The notes under the pieces are model-generated. The model was not told the DNA's origin. It made no database searches and was given only the letters and a program-made list of their open reading frames with translations. From assembly GCF_016741935.1 (NCBI RefSeq), contig NZ_JAERRG010000022.1, forward strand, positions 1 to 64,000: a stretch of DNA of 64,000 bases, in the 5' to 3' direction. Below, one piece after another: positions 40,568 through 50,166 of the stretch; the first letter of the stretch is position 1; each line of letters opens with the position of its first letter. A program made the translations under genes and the position numbers. This DNA is from Streptomyces endocoffeicus (GTDB lineage Bacteria; Actinomycetota; Actinomycetes; Streptomycetales; Streptomycetaceae).

Positions 40568-43500
40568 TCAGCGGCGGCGGCCGTCCTCGTCATCGCGGGG
40601 GCCGAGCAGTTCGTCGGCCAGGGACGGGAGGTCGTCCAGGGGGGTCTCCTCGGCCCACTCGGGGCGGCGGCGCCGGCGCGGCGGTTCCGCCTCGCCCTGC
40701 GGCTGGCCCTGGCCCTGCCCGTACTGCGGCATCTCGCGCGTGCGCTCGTTCCCCTGGTCGTGTTCCTGCCCCTGGCCCTGGCCCTCGTCCGGGCGGAACA
40801 GCCACGGCGGGACCCGGTCCGCCGGATCGGCGGAGCGCTCGTCCCGTACAGGCGGCAGGACGGCCGTCTCGTCGGCCGCGTTCGTGCGCGGCTCGGCGGG
40901 CGGCTGGGGCAGGACGGTCGTCTCCTCGGCGTCCGGGCCGCCCCGGCGCTCCGGGCCGTCCTGAGGCCGTACGGGCGGCAGCACAGCGGTCTCGTCGGCG
41001 TCCGGGCCGTTCTGCGGCGGCACGGGCGGCGTGGGAGGCGTGGGAGGCACGGGGGGCAGCACCGCGGTCTCATCGGCCGCCGACCCGGTGCCGGGGCGGC
41101 CGGACTCGCCGCCGTGCCCCGCCCGTGGGTCGAACCTCGGCGTCTGGACCGTCTCCGTCGTGTCCGGGTGCGGGTTCGGGTGCGGGTGCGGGTGCGGATG
41201 CGGGTGCGGATGCGGGTCGTCCGCGCCGGAACCCGCCGCGCCCCGGGCGCCGCCGGTGCCCCGGGGGCCGTCCTCGTCCTCGGGCGGCGGGGCCGGGGCC
41301 TCGGTCTCCACGGTCGGCGCGTCCGCCCCGGAGGACGCCGCGTCGGCCGCCAGCCGTGCCTGCTCCGCCCGCAGCAGCGCCTCCTCGGCCTTGCGCTGCT
41401 CCTCCTGGCGGCGTGCCTCGGCCTCGGCCCTGCGCAGCGCGTCCGCCTCCGCCTGGAGGCGGCGCCGCTCCTCCTCGGCGGCGCGGGCGCGGTCCTCGGC
41501 CTCGATGCGCTTGCGGTCCTCCTCGGCCCTGCGGCGCGCGTCCTCGGCCCGCTGACGGGCCGCCTCCGCCTGCCGCTCGGCCTCGCGCTGGCGGGCCTCC
41601 TCCAGCTCGCGCCGCTTGCGCTCCTCCTCCTCGGCACGGGCCTTGGCGAGCGCCTCCTGCCGCTCGCGCTCCAGCCGCTCCTCCTCGGCCTTGCGGGCGG
41701 CCTCTTCCTCGGCCCGGCGACGGGCCTCCTCCTCGGCGGCCTTACGGGCCTCCTCCTGGGCCTTCACCTCCGCCTCGGACAGCGGCAGCATCTGGTCCAG
41801 GCGGTGGCGCACCACGGAGGTGACCGCCTCCGGCAGCTGCCCGGCGTCGACGACGATGTAGCGGGCCGGGTCGGCGGCGGCGAGGGCCAGGAATCCGGCC
41901 CGTACGCGCTGGTGGAACTCGGCGGGCTCGGACTCCAGCCGGTCCGGGGCCTCGGTGAAGCGTTCGCGCGCGGTCTCCGGCGAGACGTCCAGCAGCACCG
42001 TCAGATGCGGCACCAGGCCGTTCGTCGCCCAGCGCGAGATGCGGGCGATCTCGGTCGCGGCGAGGTCGCGCCCCGCGCCCTGGTAGGCGACGGACGAGTC
42101 GATGTAGCGGTCGGAGATGACGACCGCGCCGCGCTCCAGAGCGGGGCGGACGACGGTGTCGACGTGCTCGGCGCGGTCCGCCGCGTACAGCAGCGCCTCG
42201 GCGCGGTGCGAGATCCCGGCGGACGAGACGTCGAGCAGGATCGAGCGCAGCCGCTTGCCGATCGCGGTCGCGCCCGGCTCACGGGTCACCACGACCTCGT
42301 GCCCCTTGGCCCTGATCCACTCGGCCAGCGCCTCCACCTGCGTGGACTTGCCCGAGCCATCGCCACCCTCGACGGCGATGAAGAAGCCGGTGGCGGCCGG
42401 TCCCTCGTCCGCGCCGCCCCTGCCGAGCAGCGCCTCGCGCAGATCGCGCCGCAGCGGCACGCCCTGCCGGTCGTCGGTCCGGCCGAGGACCAGCGCGGCG
42501 ACGGGCAGCAGCAGCGCGCCCACCAGCATCAGGGTGAAGGCCGCGCCGCCGTGGGCGAAGACGAAGTCACCGCTGCCGAGCCGGTGCGGTCCGATGACGG
42601 CGGCGAGCAGCGGTGCGGCGACCGCGCCGAGCCCGACGCCGACGCGGACGACGGCCTGCACGTGCTCGGTCATCCGGGGCCGGCGGGTCTCCTCGGACTC
42701 CTGGTCCAGCAGGGAGTGGCCGGTGTGGGCGGCGACACCCGCCGACACGCCCGCGATCAGGGCGATCAGCACAACGGTGGTGGTGTCGTGCACCAGGCCC
42801 ACCGTGAGCAGCGCGAGCCCGGTCAGCGCGACCGACAGCGCCAGCAGCCGGCGCCGCGACAGACCCGGGAGGACCTTGGGGGCCCAGCGGATGCCCATCG
42901 CCGGACCGCCGGTCAGGACGAGGACGAGCAGGGCGAAGCCGACCGGCCCGCCGCCGAGGTCCATGGCCTGCAGCGGGGCGACGCCCACGGCCGCGGCGAT
43001 CGCGCCCGCCACCCCGGCGCAGGCGAGCACCAGCAGCGGAACGGCTCCGGTGCGGCCCTTGTCGGCGCCGCTCCCGGAGGCGGCGCGGGGGCGGCGCAGC
43101 CCCTCCAGGGGGGAGCGGGTGCGGCTGGTCTGCGCGCCGGGCAGTTCGACGAAGGTGAGGATCGAGATCGACGCGGCGAAGAGCCCGGCGCCGACGTACG
43201 AGCCGAGGGCGGCCTGGTGGGTGTGGAACCACTCCACGCCGGTGCCCAGCAGCCTGCCGATGAGCGTGACGACGAGCAGCACGGCGGCCGCGATCGGCAG
43301 CGTCAGGAAGTTCGTACGGAGCGAGAGCCGGCGCAGCGCGTCCAGGTGGTCGGGCAGCGGCCGCACGGCGGCGCCCTCGGCGGGCGGCGCCGGGAGCAGC
43401 GAGGGGGCCGCGCCGTCCTTGGCCACGGTCCAGAAGCGCTCCACGACGCCGACGACGAAGGTGGTGATGAGCAGCCAGGCGACGGCGTCGGCCGGGGCCC

Positions 43501-43912
43501 AGTCGATCCACAGCGGCGCGATGAGGAGCAGCACCAGCCGCAGACCGTCCGCGCCGACCATGGTCCAGCGGCGGTCCAGCGGACCGGAGGGGCCGATCAG
43601 CGCGGCGAGCGGCCCGAGGAGCACCGCGCCGAACAGCACGGTCGCGAAGAGCCGTACGCCGAGCACCACCGCCACCGCGAAGGCCGCGCCGCGATACCCG
43701 CCGCCGAAGGAGTCGGCCGCCACCGACGCCTGGAGCGTCAGCAGCACCAGCACCAGCACGGCGAGCACGTCCCCGGCACCGCCGACGAGTTGAGCGCTCC
43801 ACAGCCGTCGCAGCGGCTGATAGCGCAGCAGGGCTCGTACGGCCCGCTCGCGGGAGTCCGCGGCAAGGGCACCGGAAGTGGCGGTCACGTCCGTTGGCTG
43901 CTCTCGCGTCAT
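40568..43912 (-). CDS. tmk: Thymidylate kinase fused to an MFS-like membrane domain
   Basis: 1114 aa. Residues about 20-490 form an MFS-like membrane region with about twelve hydrophobic helices. The kinase domain (about 505-715) has FFIAVEGGDGSGKSTQVEAL, the DRY/TREP motif VVVTREPG, and ISDRYIDSSVAYQGAGRDL. A long Glu/Arg/Ala coiled coil (about 720-860) and a Pro/Asp-rich tail follow. The kinase makes dTDP from dTMP. The fusion is known in Streptomyces; why the kinase is membrane-tethered is not. Ordinary Tmk is about 210 aa. Confidence 0.93.
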   Translation of the reverse strand: MTREQPTDVTATSGALAADSRERAVRALLRYQPLRRLWSAQLVGGAGDVLAVLVLVLLTLQASVAADSFGGGYRGAAFAVAVVLGVRLFATVLFGAVLLGPLAALIGPSGPLDRRWTMVGADGLRLVLLLIAPLWIDWAPADAVAWLLITTFVVGVVERFWTVAKDGAAPSLLPAPPAEGAAVRPLPDHLDALRRLSLRTNFLTLPIAAAVLLVVTLIGRLLGTGVEWFHTHQAALGSYVGAGLFAASISILTFVELPGAQTSRTRSPLEGLRRPRAASGSGADKGRTGAVPLLVLACAGVAGAIAAAVGVAPLQAMDLGGGPVGFALLVLVLTGGPAMGIRWAPKVLPGLSRRRLLALSVALTGLALLTVGLVHDTTTVVLIALIAGVSAGVAAHTGHSLLDQESEETRRPRMTEHVQAVVRVGVGLGAVAAPLLAAVIGPHRLGSGDFVFAHGGAAFTLMLVGALLLPVAALVLGRTDDRQGVPLRRDLREALLGRGGADEGPAATGFFIAVEGGDGSGKSTQVEALAEWIRAKGHEVVVTREPGATAIGKRLRSILLDVSSAGISHRAEALLYAADRAEHVDTVVRPALERGAVVISDRYIDSSVAYQGAGRDLAATEIARISRWATNGLVPHLTVLLDVSPETARERFTEAPDRLESEPAEFHQRVRAGFLALAAADPARYIVVDAGQLPEAVTSVVRHRLDQMLPLSEAEVKAQEEARKAAEEEARRRAEEEAARKAEEERLERERQEALAKARAEEEERKRRELEEARQREAERQAEAARQRAEDARRRAEEDRKRIEAEDRARAAEEERRRLQAEADALRRAEAEARRQEEQRKAEEALLRAEQARLAADAASSGADAPTVETEAPAPPPEDEDGPRGTGGARGAAGSGADDPHPHPHPHPHPHPNPHPDTTETVQTPRFDPRAGHGGESGRPGTGSAADETAVLPPVPPTPPTPPVPPQNGPDADETAVLPPVRPQDGPERRGGPDAEETTVLPQPPAEPRTNAADETAVLPPVRDERSADPADRVPPWLFRPDEGQGQGQEHDQGNERTREMPQYGQGQGQPQGEAEPPRRRRRPEWAEETPLDDLPSLADELLGPRDDEDGRRR

Positions 43913-44033
43913 CCCGCCAGCCTATCCGGATCACAAGAATCCTCGGCCCCCCGGCCGAACAAACGGGCGGTGAGCCGTGGATGGCGTGCGGATTGCTCCG
44001 CCTTCCTCCGCTTTCCCGCCCGCCGTCGGCCGG

Positions 44034-46931
44034 CTATTCGGCGTTGGCCGACGACCTCTCGGCCGCCGTCTTCTTGGCGGCGGTCTTCGCGGTCGTCTTC
44101 TTGGCGGCCGTCTTCTTCGCGGTCGTCTTCGTCGCCGCGGTCTTCTTGGCGGCCGTCTTCTTCGCCGTCGTCTTCTTGGCCGCGGGCTTCTTCGCCGCCG
44201 TCTTCTTGGCGGTCTTCTTGGCCGGGCCCTTGGCGCGCTTCTCGGCGAGCAGCTCGAAGCCGCGCTCGGGCGTGATGGTCTCCACGTCGTCGTCGCGGCG
44301 CAGCGTCGCGTTGGTCTCGCCGTCCGTGACGTACGGGCCGAAGCGGCCGTCCTTGACCACCACGGGACGCTCGCTGACCGGGTCGGTGCCCAGCTCCTTC
44401 AGCGGCGGCTTGGCCGCGGCCCGGCCACGCTGCTTGGGCTGGGCGTAGATCGCCAGCGCCTGCTCGAGCGTGATGGTGAAGAGCTGCTCCTCGGTCTCGA
44501 GCGACCGCGAGTCCGTGCCCTTCTTCAGGTACGGGCCGTAGCGGCCGTTCTGCGCGGTGATCTCCACGCCCTCGGGGTCGGTGCCGACCACGCGCGGCAG
44601 CGACATCAGCTTGAGCGCGTCCTCCAGCGTCACCGTGTCCAGGGACATCGACTTCAGCAGGGAGGCCGTGCGCGGCTTGATGGCGTTCTTACCGCTCTTG
44701 GGGGTGTCCTCGGGGAGCACCTCGGTGACGTACGGGCCGTAGCGGCCGTCCTTGGCGACGATCATGCGACCGGTCTCGGGGTCGGGACCCAGCTCGAACT
44801 CACCGCTCGGCTTGGCGAGCAGCTCGTCCGCGAGCTCCACGGTCAGCTCGTCCGGCGGCAGGTCGTCGGGGACGTCGGCGCGGCGGCCGGTGCCGCCCTC
44901 GACCTCCGTCGGGCGCTCGACGTACGGCCCGTAGCGGCCGACCCGCAGCACGATGCCGTCACCCACGGGGAAGGACGAGATCTCCCGGGCGTCGATCGCG
45001 CCCAGGTCGGTGACCAGCTCCTTGAGGCCGCCGAGGTGGTCGCCGTCGCCGTTCCCGGCCTCGGCGGCGCCGGCCTGGGCGCCCTCGCCGAAGTAGAAGC
45101 GCTTCAGCCACGGCACGGCCTCGGCCTCGCCGCGCGCGATGCGGTCGAGGTCGTCCTCCATCTTGGCGGTGAAGTCGTAGTCGACCAGCCGGCCGAAGTG
45201 CTTCTCCAGCAGGTTGACCACGGCGAAGCTCAGGAAGGAGGGCACGAGCGCGGTGCCCTTCTTGAAGACGTAGCCGCGGTCGAGGATGGTGCCCAGGATC
45301 GTGGCGTAGGTCGACGGACGGCCGATCTCGCGCTCTTCCAGCTCCTTGACCAGCGACGCCTCGGTGTAGCGGGCCGGGGGCTTGGTCGCGTGGCCGTCGG
45401 CGGTGATCTCCTCGGCGGTGAGCCGGTCGCCCTCGGTGACCTGCGGCAGCCGGCGCTCGCGGTCGTCGAGCTCGGCGTTCGGGTCGTCGGCGCCCTCCAC
45501 ATAGGCCTTCATGAAGCCGTGGAAGGTGATCGTCTTACCGGAGGCGGAGAACTCGGCGTCCCGGCCGTCGCTCGCCTGCCCGCCGATCTTGACGGTGACC
45601 GAGTTGCCGACCGCGTCCTTCATCTGGGACGCGACGGTCCGCTTCCAGATCAGCTCATAGAGCCGGAACTGGTCGCCACTGAGGCCGGTCTCCGCCGGGG
45701 TGCGGAAACGGTCTCCCGAGGGGCGGATGGCCTCGTGCGCCTCCTGGGCGTTCTTGACCTTGCCCGCGTAGGTGCGCGGCTTGTCGGGCAGGTAGTCGGC
45801 CCCGTACAGCTGGGTGACCTGCGCCCGGGCCGCCGCCACCGCCGTGTCCGACAGGACGGTGGAGTCCGTACGCATATAGGTGATGTAGCCGTTTTCGTAC
45901 AGCTTCTGCGCGACCTGCATGGTGGCCTTGGCGCCGAAGCCCAGCTTGCGGCTGGCCTCCTGCTGCAGGGTCGTGGTGCGGAACGGCGCGTACGGCGAGC
46001 GGCGGTACGGCTTGGACTCGACCGAGCGCACCGTGAAGGCGGTGCCGACGAGGGCCGTGGCCAGCGAGCGGGCGCCCGCCTCGTCCAGGTGCAGGACGTT
46101 GAGCCCGCCCTCCCGTCGCCCACCACCGCCCTCAATCGAGGCTTCGCGCTGTCCATTCTTGAGCTGCCCGAGCGAGGTGAAATCGCGCCCCTGGGCGACC
46201 CGGAGGCCGTCGACGGCCGTAAGGCGGGCACCGAAGGTGCCGGGGTCGCTGACGTCACCGGCCCGGCCGGTGGCGAAGGTGCCGGTGAGGTCCCAGTACT
46301 CGGCGGAGCGGAAGGCGATGCGATCGCGCTCGCGCTCGACGACGAGACGGGTGGCGACCGACTGGACCCGGCCCGCGGACAGGCCGCGCATGACCTTCTT
46401 CCACAGGACCGGCGAGACCTCGTAGCCGTAGAGGCGGTCGAGGATGCGGCGGGTCTCCTGGGCGTCGACCAGGCGCTGGTTCAGCTCGCGCGGGTTGGCC
46501 ACGGCGGCCCGGATGGCGTCCTTGGTGATCTCGTGGAAGACCATCCGGCGCACCGGGACCTTGGGCTTGAGGACCTCCTGGAGGTGCCAGGCGATGGCCT
46601 CGCCCTCGCGGTCCTCATCGGTGGCCAGGAAGAGCTCGTCGGAGTCGGCGAGCAGCTCCTTGAGCTTCTTGACCTGGCTCTTCTTATCAGCGTTGACCAC
46701 GTAGACGGGCTGGAAGTCGTGCTCGACGTCCACGCCGAGGCGCCGGACCTCGCCGGTGTACTTGTCGGGGACCTCGGCCGCACCGTTCGGCAGGTCCCGG
46801 ATGTGCCCGACGCTGGCCTCGACCACGTATCCCGGGCCGAGGTAGCCCTTGATCGTCTTCGCCTTGGCAGGCGACTCCACGATGACGAGTCGGCGGCCGC
46901 CCTGTGCGGTCTCGCTGGTGGTCGGGGACAA
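44034..46931 (-). CDS. topA: DNA topoisomerase I (type IA) with lysine-rich tail
   Basis: 965 aa from a TTG at 46931. Toprim domain starts LVIVESPAKAKTIKGYLG, metal site ATDEDREGEAIAW, and the catalytic Tyr in GYITYMRTDST (about 330). The C-terminus has several GRYGPY-containing repeat units instead of zinc fingers, then a run of KTAAKK/TTAKK repeats of about 60 residues. Actinobacterial TopA tails of this kind raise processivity and DNA binding. Relaxes negative supercoils. Confidence 0.96.
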   Translation of the reverse strand: MSPTTSETAQGGRRLVIVESPAKAKTIKGYLGPGYVVEASVGHIRDLPNGAAEVPDKYTGEVRRLGVDVEHDFQPVYVVNADKKSQVKKLKELLADSDELFLATDEDREGEAIAWHLQEVLKPKVPVRRMVFHEITKDAIRAAVANPRELNQRLVDAQETRRILDRLYGYEVSPVLWKKVMRGLSAGRVQSVATRLVVERERDRIAFRSAEYWDLTGTFATGRAGDVSDPGTFGARLTAVDGLRVAQGRDFTSLGQLKNGQREASIEGGGGRREGGLNVLHLDEAGARSLATALVGTAFTVRSVESKPYRRSPYAPFRTTTLQQEASRKLGFGAKATMQVAQKLYENGYITYMRTDSTVLSDTAVAAARAQVTQLYGADYLPDKPRTYAGKVKNAQEAHEAIRPSGDRFRTPAETGLSGDQFRLYELIWKRTVASQMKDAVGNSVTVKIGGQASDGRDAEFSASGKTITFHGFMKAYVEGADDPNAELDDRERRLPQVTEGDRLTAEEITADGHATKPPARYTEASLVKELEEREIGRPSTYATILGTILDRGYVFKKGTALVPSFLSFAVVNLLEKHFGRLVDYDFTAKMEDDLDRIARGEAEAVPWLKRFYFGEGAQAGAAEAGNGDGDHLGGLKELVTDLGAIDAREISSFPVGDGIVLRVGRYGPYVERPTEVEGGTGRRADVPDDLPPDELTVELADELLAKPSGEFELGPDPETGRMIVAKDGRYGPYVTEVLPEDTPKSGKNAIKPRTASLLKSMSLDTVTLEDALKLMSLPRVVGTDPEGVEITAQNGRYGPYLKKGTDSRSLETEEQLFTITLEQALAIYAQPKQRGRAAAKPPLKELGTDPVSERPVVVKDGRFGPYVTDGETNATLRRDDDVETITPERGFELLAEKRAKGPAKKTAKKTAAKKPAAKKTTAKKTAAKKTAATKTTAKKTAAKKTTAKTAAKKTAAERSSANAE

Positions 46932-47140
46932 CTTGGCTCTTCTCTCCGGTCGACTCTCGGTGAACGGGCAGTGCCGTGCGGGTAACGCTCACGGCCTCCC
47001 TCTGCGGTGACGCTGCGGAGTGTGACGGTACATCCCGCCCCCGTGTCAAACGGAAAAAGCCCGCAACGCCACTCGAACGGTAACCCGACAACCGTCCTGT
47101 CTGCCGCCCGGACCGGCACGAGGCAGCGTGGAAGGCCCTG

Positions 47141-47338
47141 TCAGGCGTAACCCAGGCACCAGATTCCGCCGCCGAGCGCGGCGACGCCGAAGAGAAGGGA
47201 GAGCGCCGCGGAAGCGACAGGACTCACACCGTGCGCGACGGGCGCACGCAGCCTCAGGCGCGCCACCGTCCACAGCAGCAGCGCGGCGCCGAACAACACG
47301 AATGCCGTTCCGGCGAAGATCGCAGGTCCGCTCTCCAT
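47141..47338 (-). CDS. Small two-TM membrane protein
   Basis: 65 aa. Two hydrophobic helices (about 7-27 and 40-62) with a short Arg-rich loop. Ends GGGIWCLGYA. The family is not recognised. It lies between topA and a methyltransferase, both on the same strand. Confidence 0.6.
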   Translation of the reverse strand: MESGPAIFAGTAFVLFGAALLLWTVARLRLRAPVAHGVSPVASAALSLLFGVAALGGGIWCLGYA

Positions 47339-47557
47339 GGCGGGAGCGTGGCACGCCCGGGAGGCGTGAGCGCGAACCCCGGGTGAACGGCGCGCGTCAC
47401 CTTGCCAGGCCCCGTCCGCACCCGCCCCGGGGCGGCCCCTTCGGCGCCCCCGCGACAGCTTCCTGCCATACGGGGGCGCGGGGTGAAGCGCTGTACCACC
47501 GGCGCACGCCCCCAGCACACGCGCGGCGCACTTCTCGTCGTGGCGTCCCCTGTGCCG

Positions 47558-49132
47558 TCATGACATCCCTATGCCGTCGTCGCCCACCGCTTGCAGAAAG
47601 CCCTGCTCGACCAGGAGCCGGATCGACTCCGGGGTGCGGTCGCGCAGCACCACCGGGTCCTCCCCGAGCAGCTGGGCGATGGCGTCGAGGATCCGGCCCG
47701 CGCTCAGTGTGCCGTCGCACACACCCGCGAAGCCCGCCCCGACCGTGTCCACCTTCGTCGCGCGCCGCATCCCCCGGTGCTGCCTGAGCACCACATGCTC
47801 GGGATCCTCGGCCCCGGGCGGGCCCACCTGCTCCTGGACGACCTCGTCGGCCAGCCGGAAGTGGGCGGTCAGCAGCGCCGCGTCGTCATGCGTGCGCAGG
47901 AAGTCCTGCCGGTCGAAGTGGGCCATGACCTCGGCCCCCAGCGGCTGCTCGACCGGATGGGGCCACTCCTCCACGGTCACCGAGGGCCGGTCGGCGCCGG
48001 ACTTGCGCAGGGTGATCCAGCCGAAGCCGACGGCCGTGGTCTTGCGCGCCTCGAACTCGTCCAGCCACGCGTCGTAGCGCGCCGCGTACGCCTCGGGACC
48101 GGCCCGGTGCTCACCGGCGTCGCGCAGCCACAGCTCGGCGTACTGCGTGACGTCCTGCACCTCGCGCTGCACGATCCACGCGTCACAGCCGGGCGGAACC
48201 CAGGAGGCCAGCCGCTCGCGCCAGTCCTCCCCCTCGACGTGCTGCCAGTTCGCCAGCAGCTGACACCAGCCGCCGTCGGCGAGGTGCCCGGCGGACCGCT
48301 GGACGAGGGTGCGGCACAGATCGTCCCCGGACATCCCGCCCTCCCGGTAGACCAGCTCGCTGCCCTCCGGGGAGCGCGGGGAGATCACAAAGGGCGGGTT
48401 GGAGACGATCAGGTCGTACGTCTCGTCCCGGACGGGCTCGAACAGCGACCCCTCCCGCAGATCCGGCTCCGGCGCCCCGGACAGGGCGAGGGTCAGCCGG
48501 GCGATGGCCAGGGCGCGCGGATTGCGGTCCGTGGCGGTCACGCGGGAGGCGTGGCGGCCCGCGTGCAGCGCCTGGATGCCGGAACCGGTGCCGAGGTCGA
48601 GGACCCGGTCCACGGGCGCGGGGACGGTGAGACCGGCGAGCGTGGTGGACGCGCCGCCGACCCCGAGGACGAGCCGGGAGCGGTCCGCACGGCCACGCGC
48701 GCCGCCCGGGCCGCCGATCCCTGCCGCGCCGCCGACGGCGCAGCCCAGGTCGGAGACGATCCACCAGTCCTGGCCCTCGGGCCCGCCGTAAGGCCGCACG
48801 TCCACGCTCGCGCGCACCTCGTCGCCGTCGCGCACCAGCCAGCCGTCGGCAAGGCAGTCCTCGGCGGGGAGGGCCGCGGCCGCCCGCCCGTACGCCACGG
48901 GGCGCTGCAGCAGGAAGAGCCGCACCAGAGTCTCCAGCGGGCCGCTGCCGCCCCGGGTGGCGCGCAGCGCCGGGACGGTCTCCCCGCGCGCCAGGGCCGT
49001 GTAGGCGGACGGGCCGAACAGGTCCAGCAGACCGTCGGCGGTGAAGGAGGCGGCCGACAGCGCCTCGCGCAGCCGGGCGGTGCGCTCGGGGTCGGCGGTG
49101 GGAAGGCGGAACGAGGACTCGTGCGTACTCAC
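47558..49132 (-). CDS. HemK/N5-type class I methyltransferase
   Basis: 524 aa. The GTG at 49132 follows GGGGG. A 200-residue N-terminal region with a degenerate fold precedes motif I VLDLGTGSGIQALHA and the NPPF catalytic motif LIVSNPPFVISPRS, which marks N- or glutamine-methylating enzymes. A C-terminal region of about 170 residues is specific to this actinobacterial group. The substrate could be rRNA, protein or DNA. Confidence 0.86.
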   Translation of the reverse strand: MSTHESSFRLPTADPERTARLREALSAASFTADGLLDLFGPSAYTALARGETVPALRATRGGSGPLETLVRLFLLQRPVAYGRAAAALPAEDCLADGWLVRDGDEVRASVDVRPYGGPEGQDWWIVSDLGCAVGGAAGIGGPGGARGRADRSRLVLGVGGASTTLAGLTVPAPVDRVLDLGTGSGIQALHAGRHASRVTATDRNPRALAIARLTLALSGAPEPDLREGSLFEPVRDETYDLIVSNPPFVISPRSPEGSELVYREGGMSGDDLCRTLVQRSAGHLADGGWCQLLANWQHVEGEDWRERLASWVPPGCDAWIVQREVQDVTQYAELWLRDAGEHRAGPEAYAARYDAWLDEFEARKTTAVGFGWITLRKSGADRPSVTVEEWPHPVEQPLGAEVMAHFDRQDFLRTHDDAALLTAHFRLADEVVQEQVGPPGAEDPEHVVLRQHRGMRRATKVDTVGAGFAGVCDGTLSAGRILDAIAQLLGEDPVVLRDRTPESIRLLVEQGFLQAVGDDGIGMS

Positions 49133-49344
49133 GCCCCCATTGTCACGGCAACCACCGACAGCGGGCGACGGCAATCGGCATCGGGACGACATCGCCCGCG
49201 CCGACCGGGGTGACGGGCCGACAAAGGGCGCTCCAGAGGGCGCCGTTGGCCCCCTGGCGGCAGATCTCCCGGGCGGTCCCCGTAAGGGGACCACGGGGAC
49301 CGCCCGGCGGGACTACGAGGGCTGCGAGAGCCGGCGAGGGCCGG

Positions 49345-49917
49345 CTAGGACTGCGTCGTGGCGCCGCCGGCCGTCTTCGGCTTCTGGCAGCCGGGCTGCT
49401 TGGCCATCGCCGAGCCGACCTTGCCCTCCTGGAGCTTCTGCAGGGCCTGGTCACCCGACTTGCTGAGCTTGTCGAGCTCATCGGCGACGCCCGCGAGCCC
49501 CTGGGCGAACTTGGACTTGTCCGAGGTGTCCAGCTTGTCGATGGCCGACTTCAGCTTCGTGTACGACCCCGAGGTGGCGTTGAGCTCCTTGACCGCCTGC
49601 TTCTGGGTCTTGTCGCCGCTGTCCACGGGCGGCGGGCCCGCCTTGTTCACGGCCTTGGCGAGTGCCCCGTAGGACTCGGAGATCTCCTGGAACGCCTTGG
49701 AGTCGGTCTGCTGCAGCTTCTTGGAGTCCTGCTCGTCGGCGGCACCCTGGATCGCGGTATTGGCGCCCTGGATCTTCTTCAGCTGAGGCTGCACCTCGTC
49801 ACAGACCGACTTGGCCCAGTCGTTGACCTTCTTGTCGTCGTCGCCGCCCCCGCAGCCGGTCAGCGCCAGTACGAGTGCCGCACCGCCGGACAGTGCAGCC
49901 ACAAGCTTCTTGTTCAC
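49345..49917 (-). CDS. Small helical lipoprotein
   Basis: 190 aa. Signal peptide MNKKLVAALSGGAALVLALT with lipobox LTGC. The mature part is Lys/Asp/Gln-rich and helical with many KL/QK repeats. GTG at 49917 is preferred over ATG 49935 because GGGA precedes it. Function unknown; neighbours hppA on the same strand. Confidence 0.82.
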   Translation of the reverse strand: MNKKLVAALSGGAALVLALTGCGGGDDDKKVNDWAKSVCDEVQPQLKKIQGANTAIQGAADEQDSKKLQQTDSKAFQEISESYGALAKAVNKAGPPPVDSGDKTQKQAVKELNATSGSYTKLKSAIDKLDTSDKSKFAQGLAGVADELDKLSKSGDQALQKLQEGKVGSAMAKQPGCQKPKTAGGATTQS

Positions 49918-50166
49918 CGGATTGGTCCCTTCCATGGCTCTCGGCCCCGGAACATACACGTCCATCCGGCCAAGCCCACCGGGAGAGCGTCCCGTATGAA
50001 TATCTTTAGGGGTATTTGCACCACGCTCATTGTGGACATGGCCTCATCGAGCGGATGGCACACGGCGGACAGGGAGTGGACAGGGAACGGGCGGACGATG
50101 TGCCGTCGCACACCGCCCGCCCGCATGTCGCGGGGGCTTTCCCGGCCCCCTCAGCCCCTTCCGGGG

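Noticed and set aside
39650..44275. Very long plus-strand open frames across holB, tmk and topA
   Set aside because: High-GC codon bias leaves antisense frames open; the minus strand carries clear polymerase, kinase and topoisomerase motifs.
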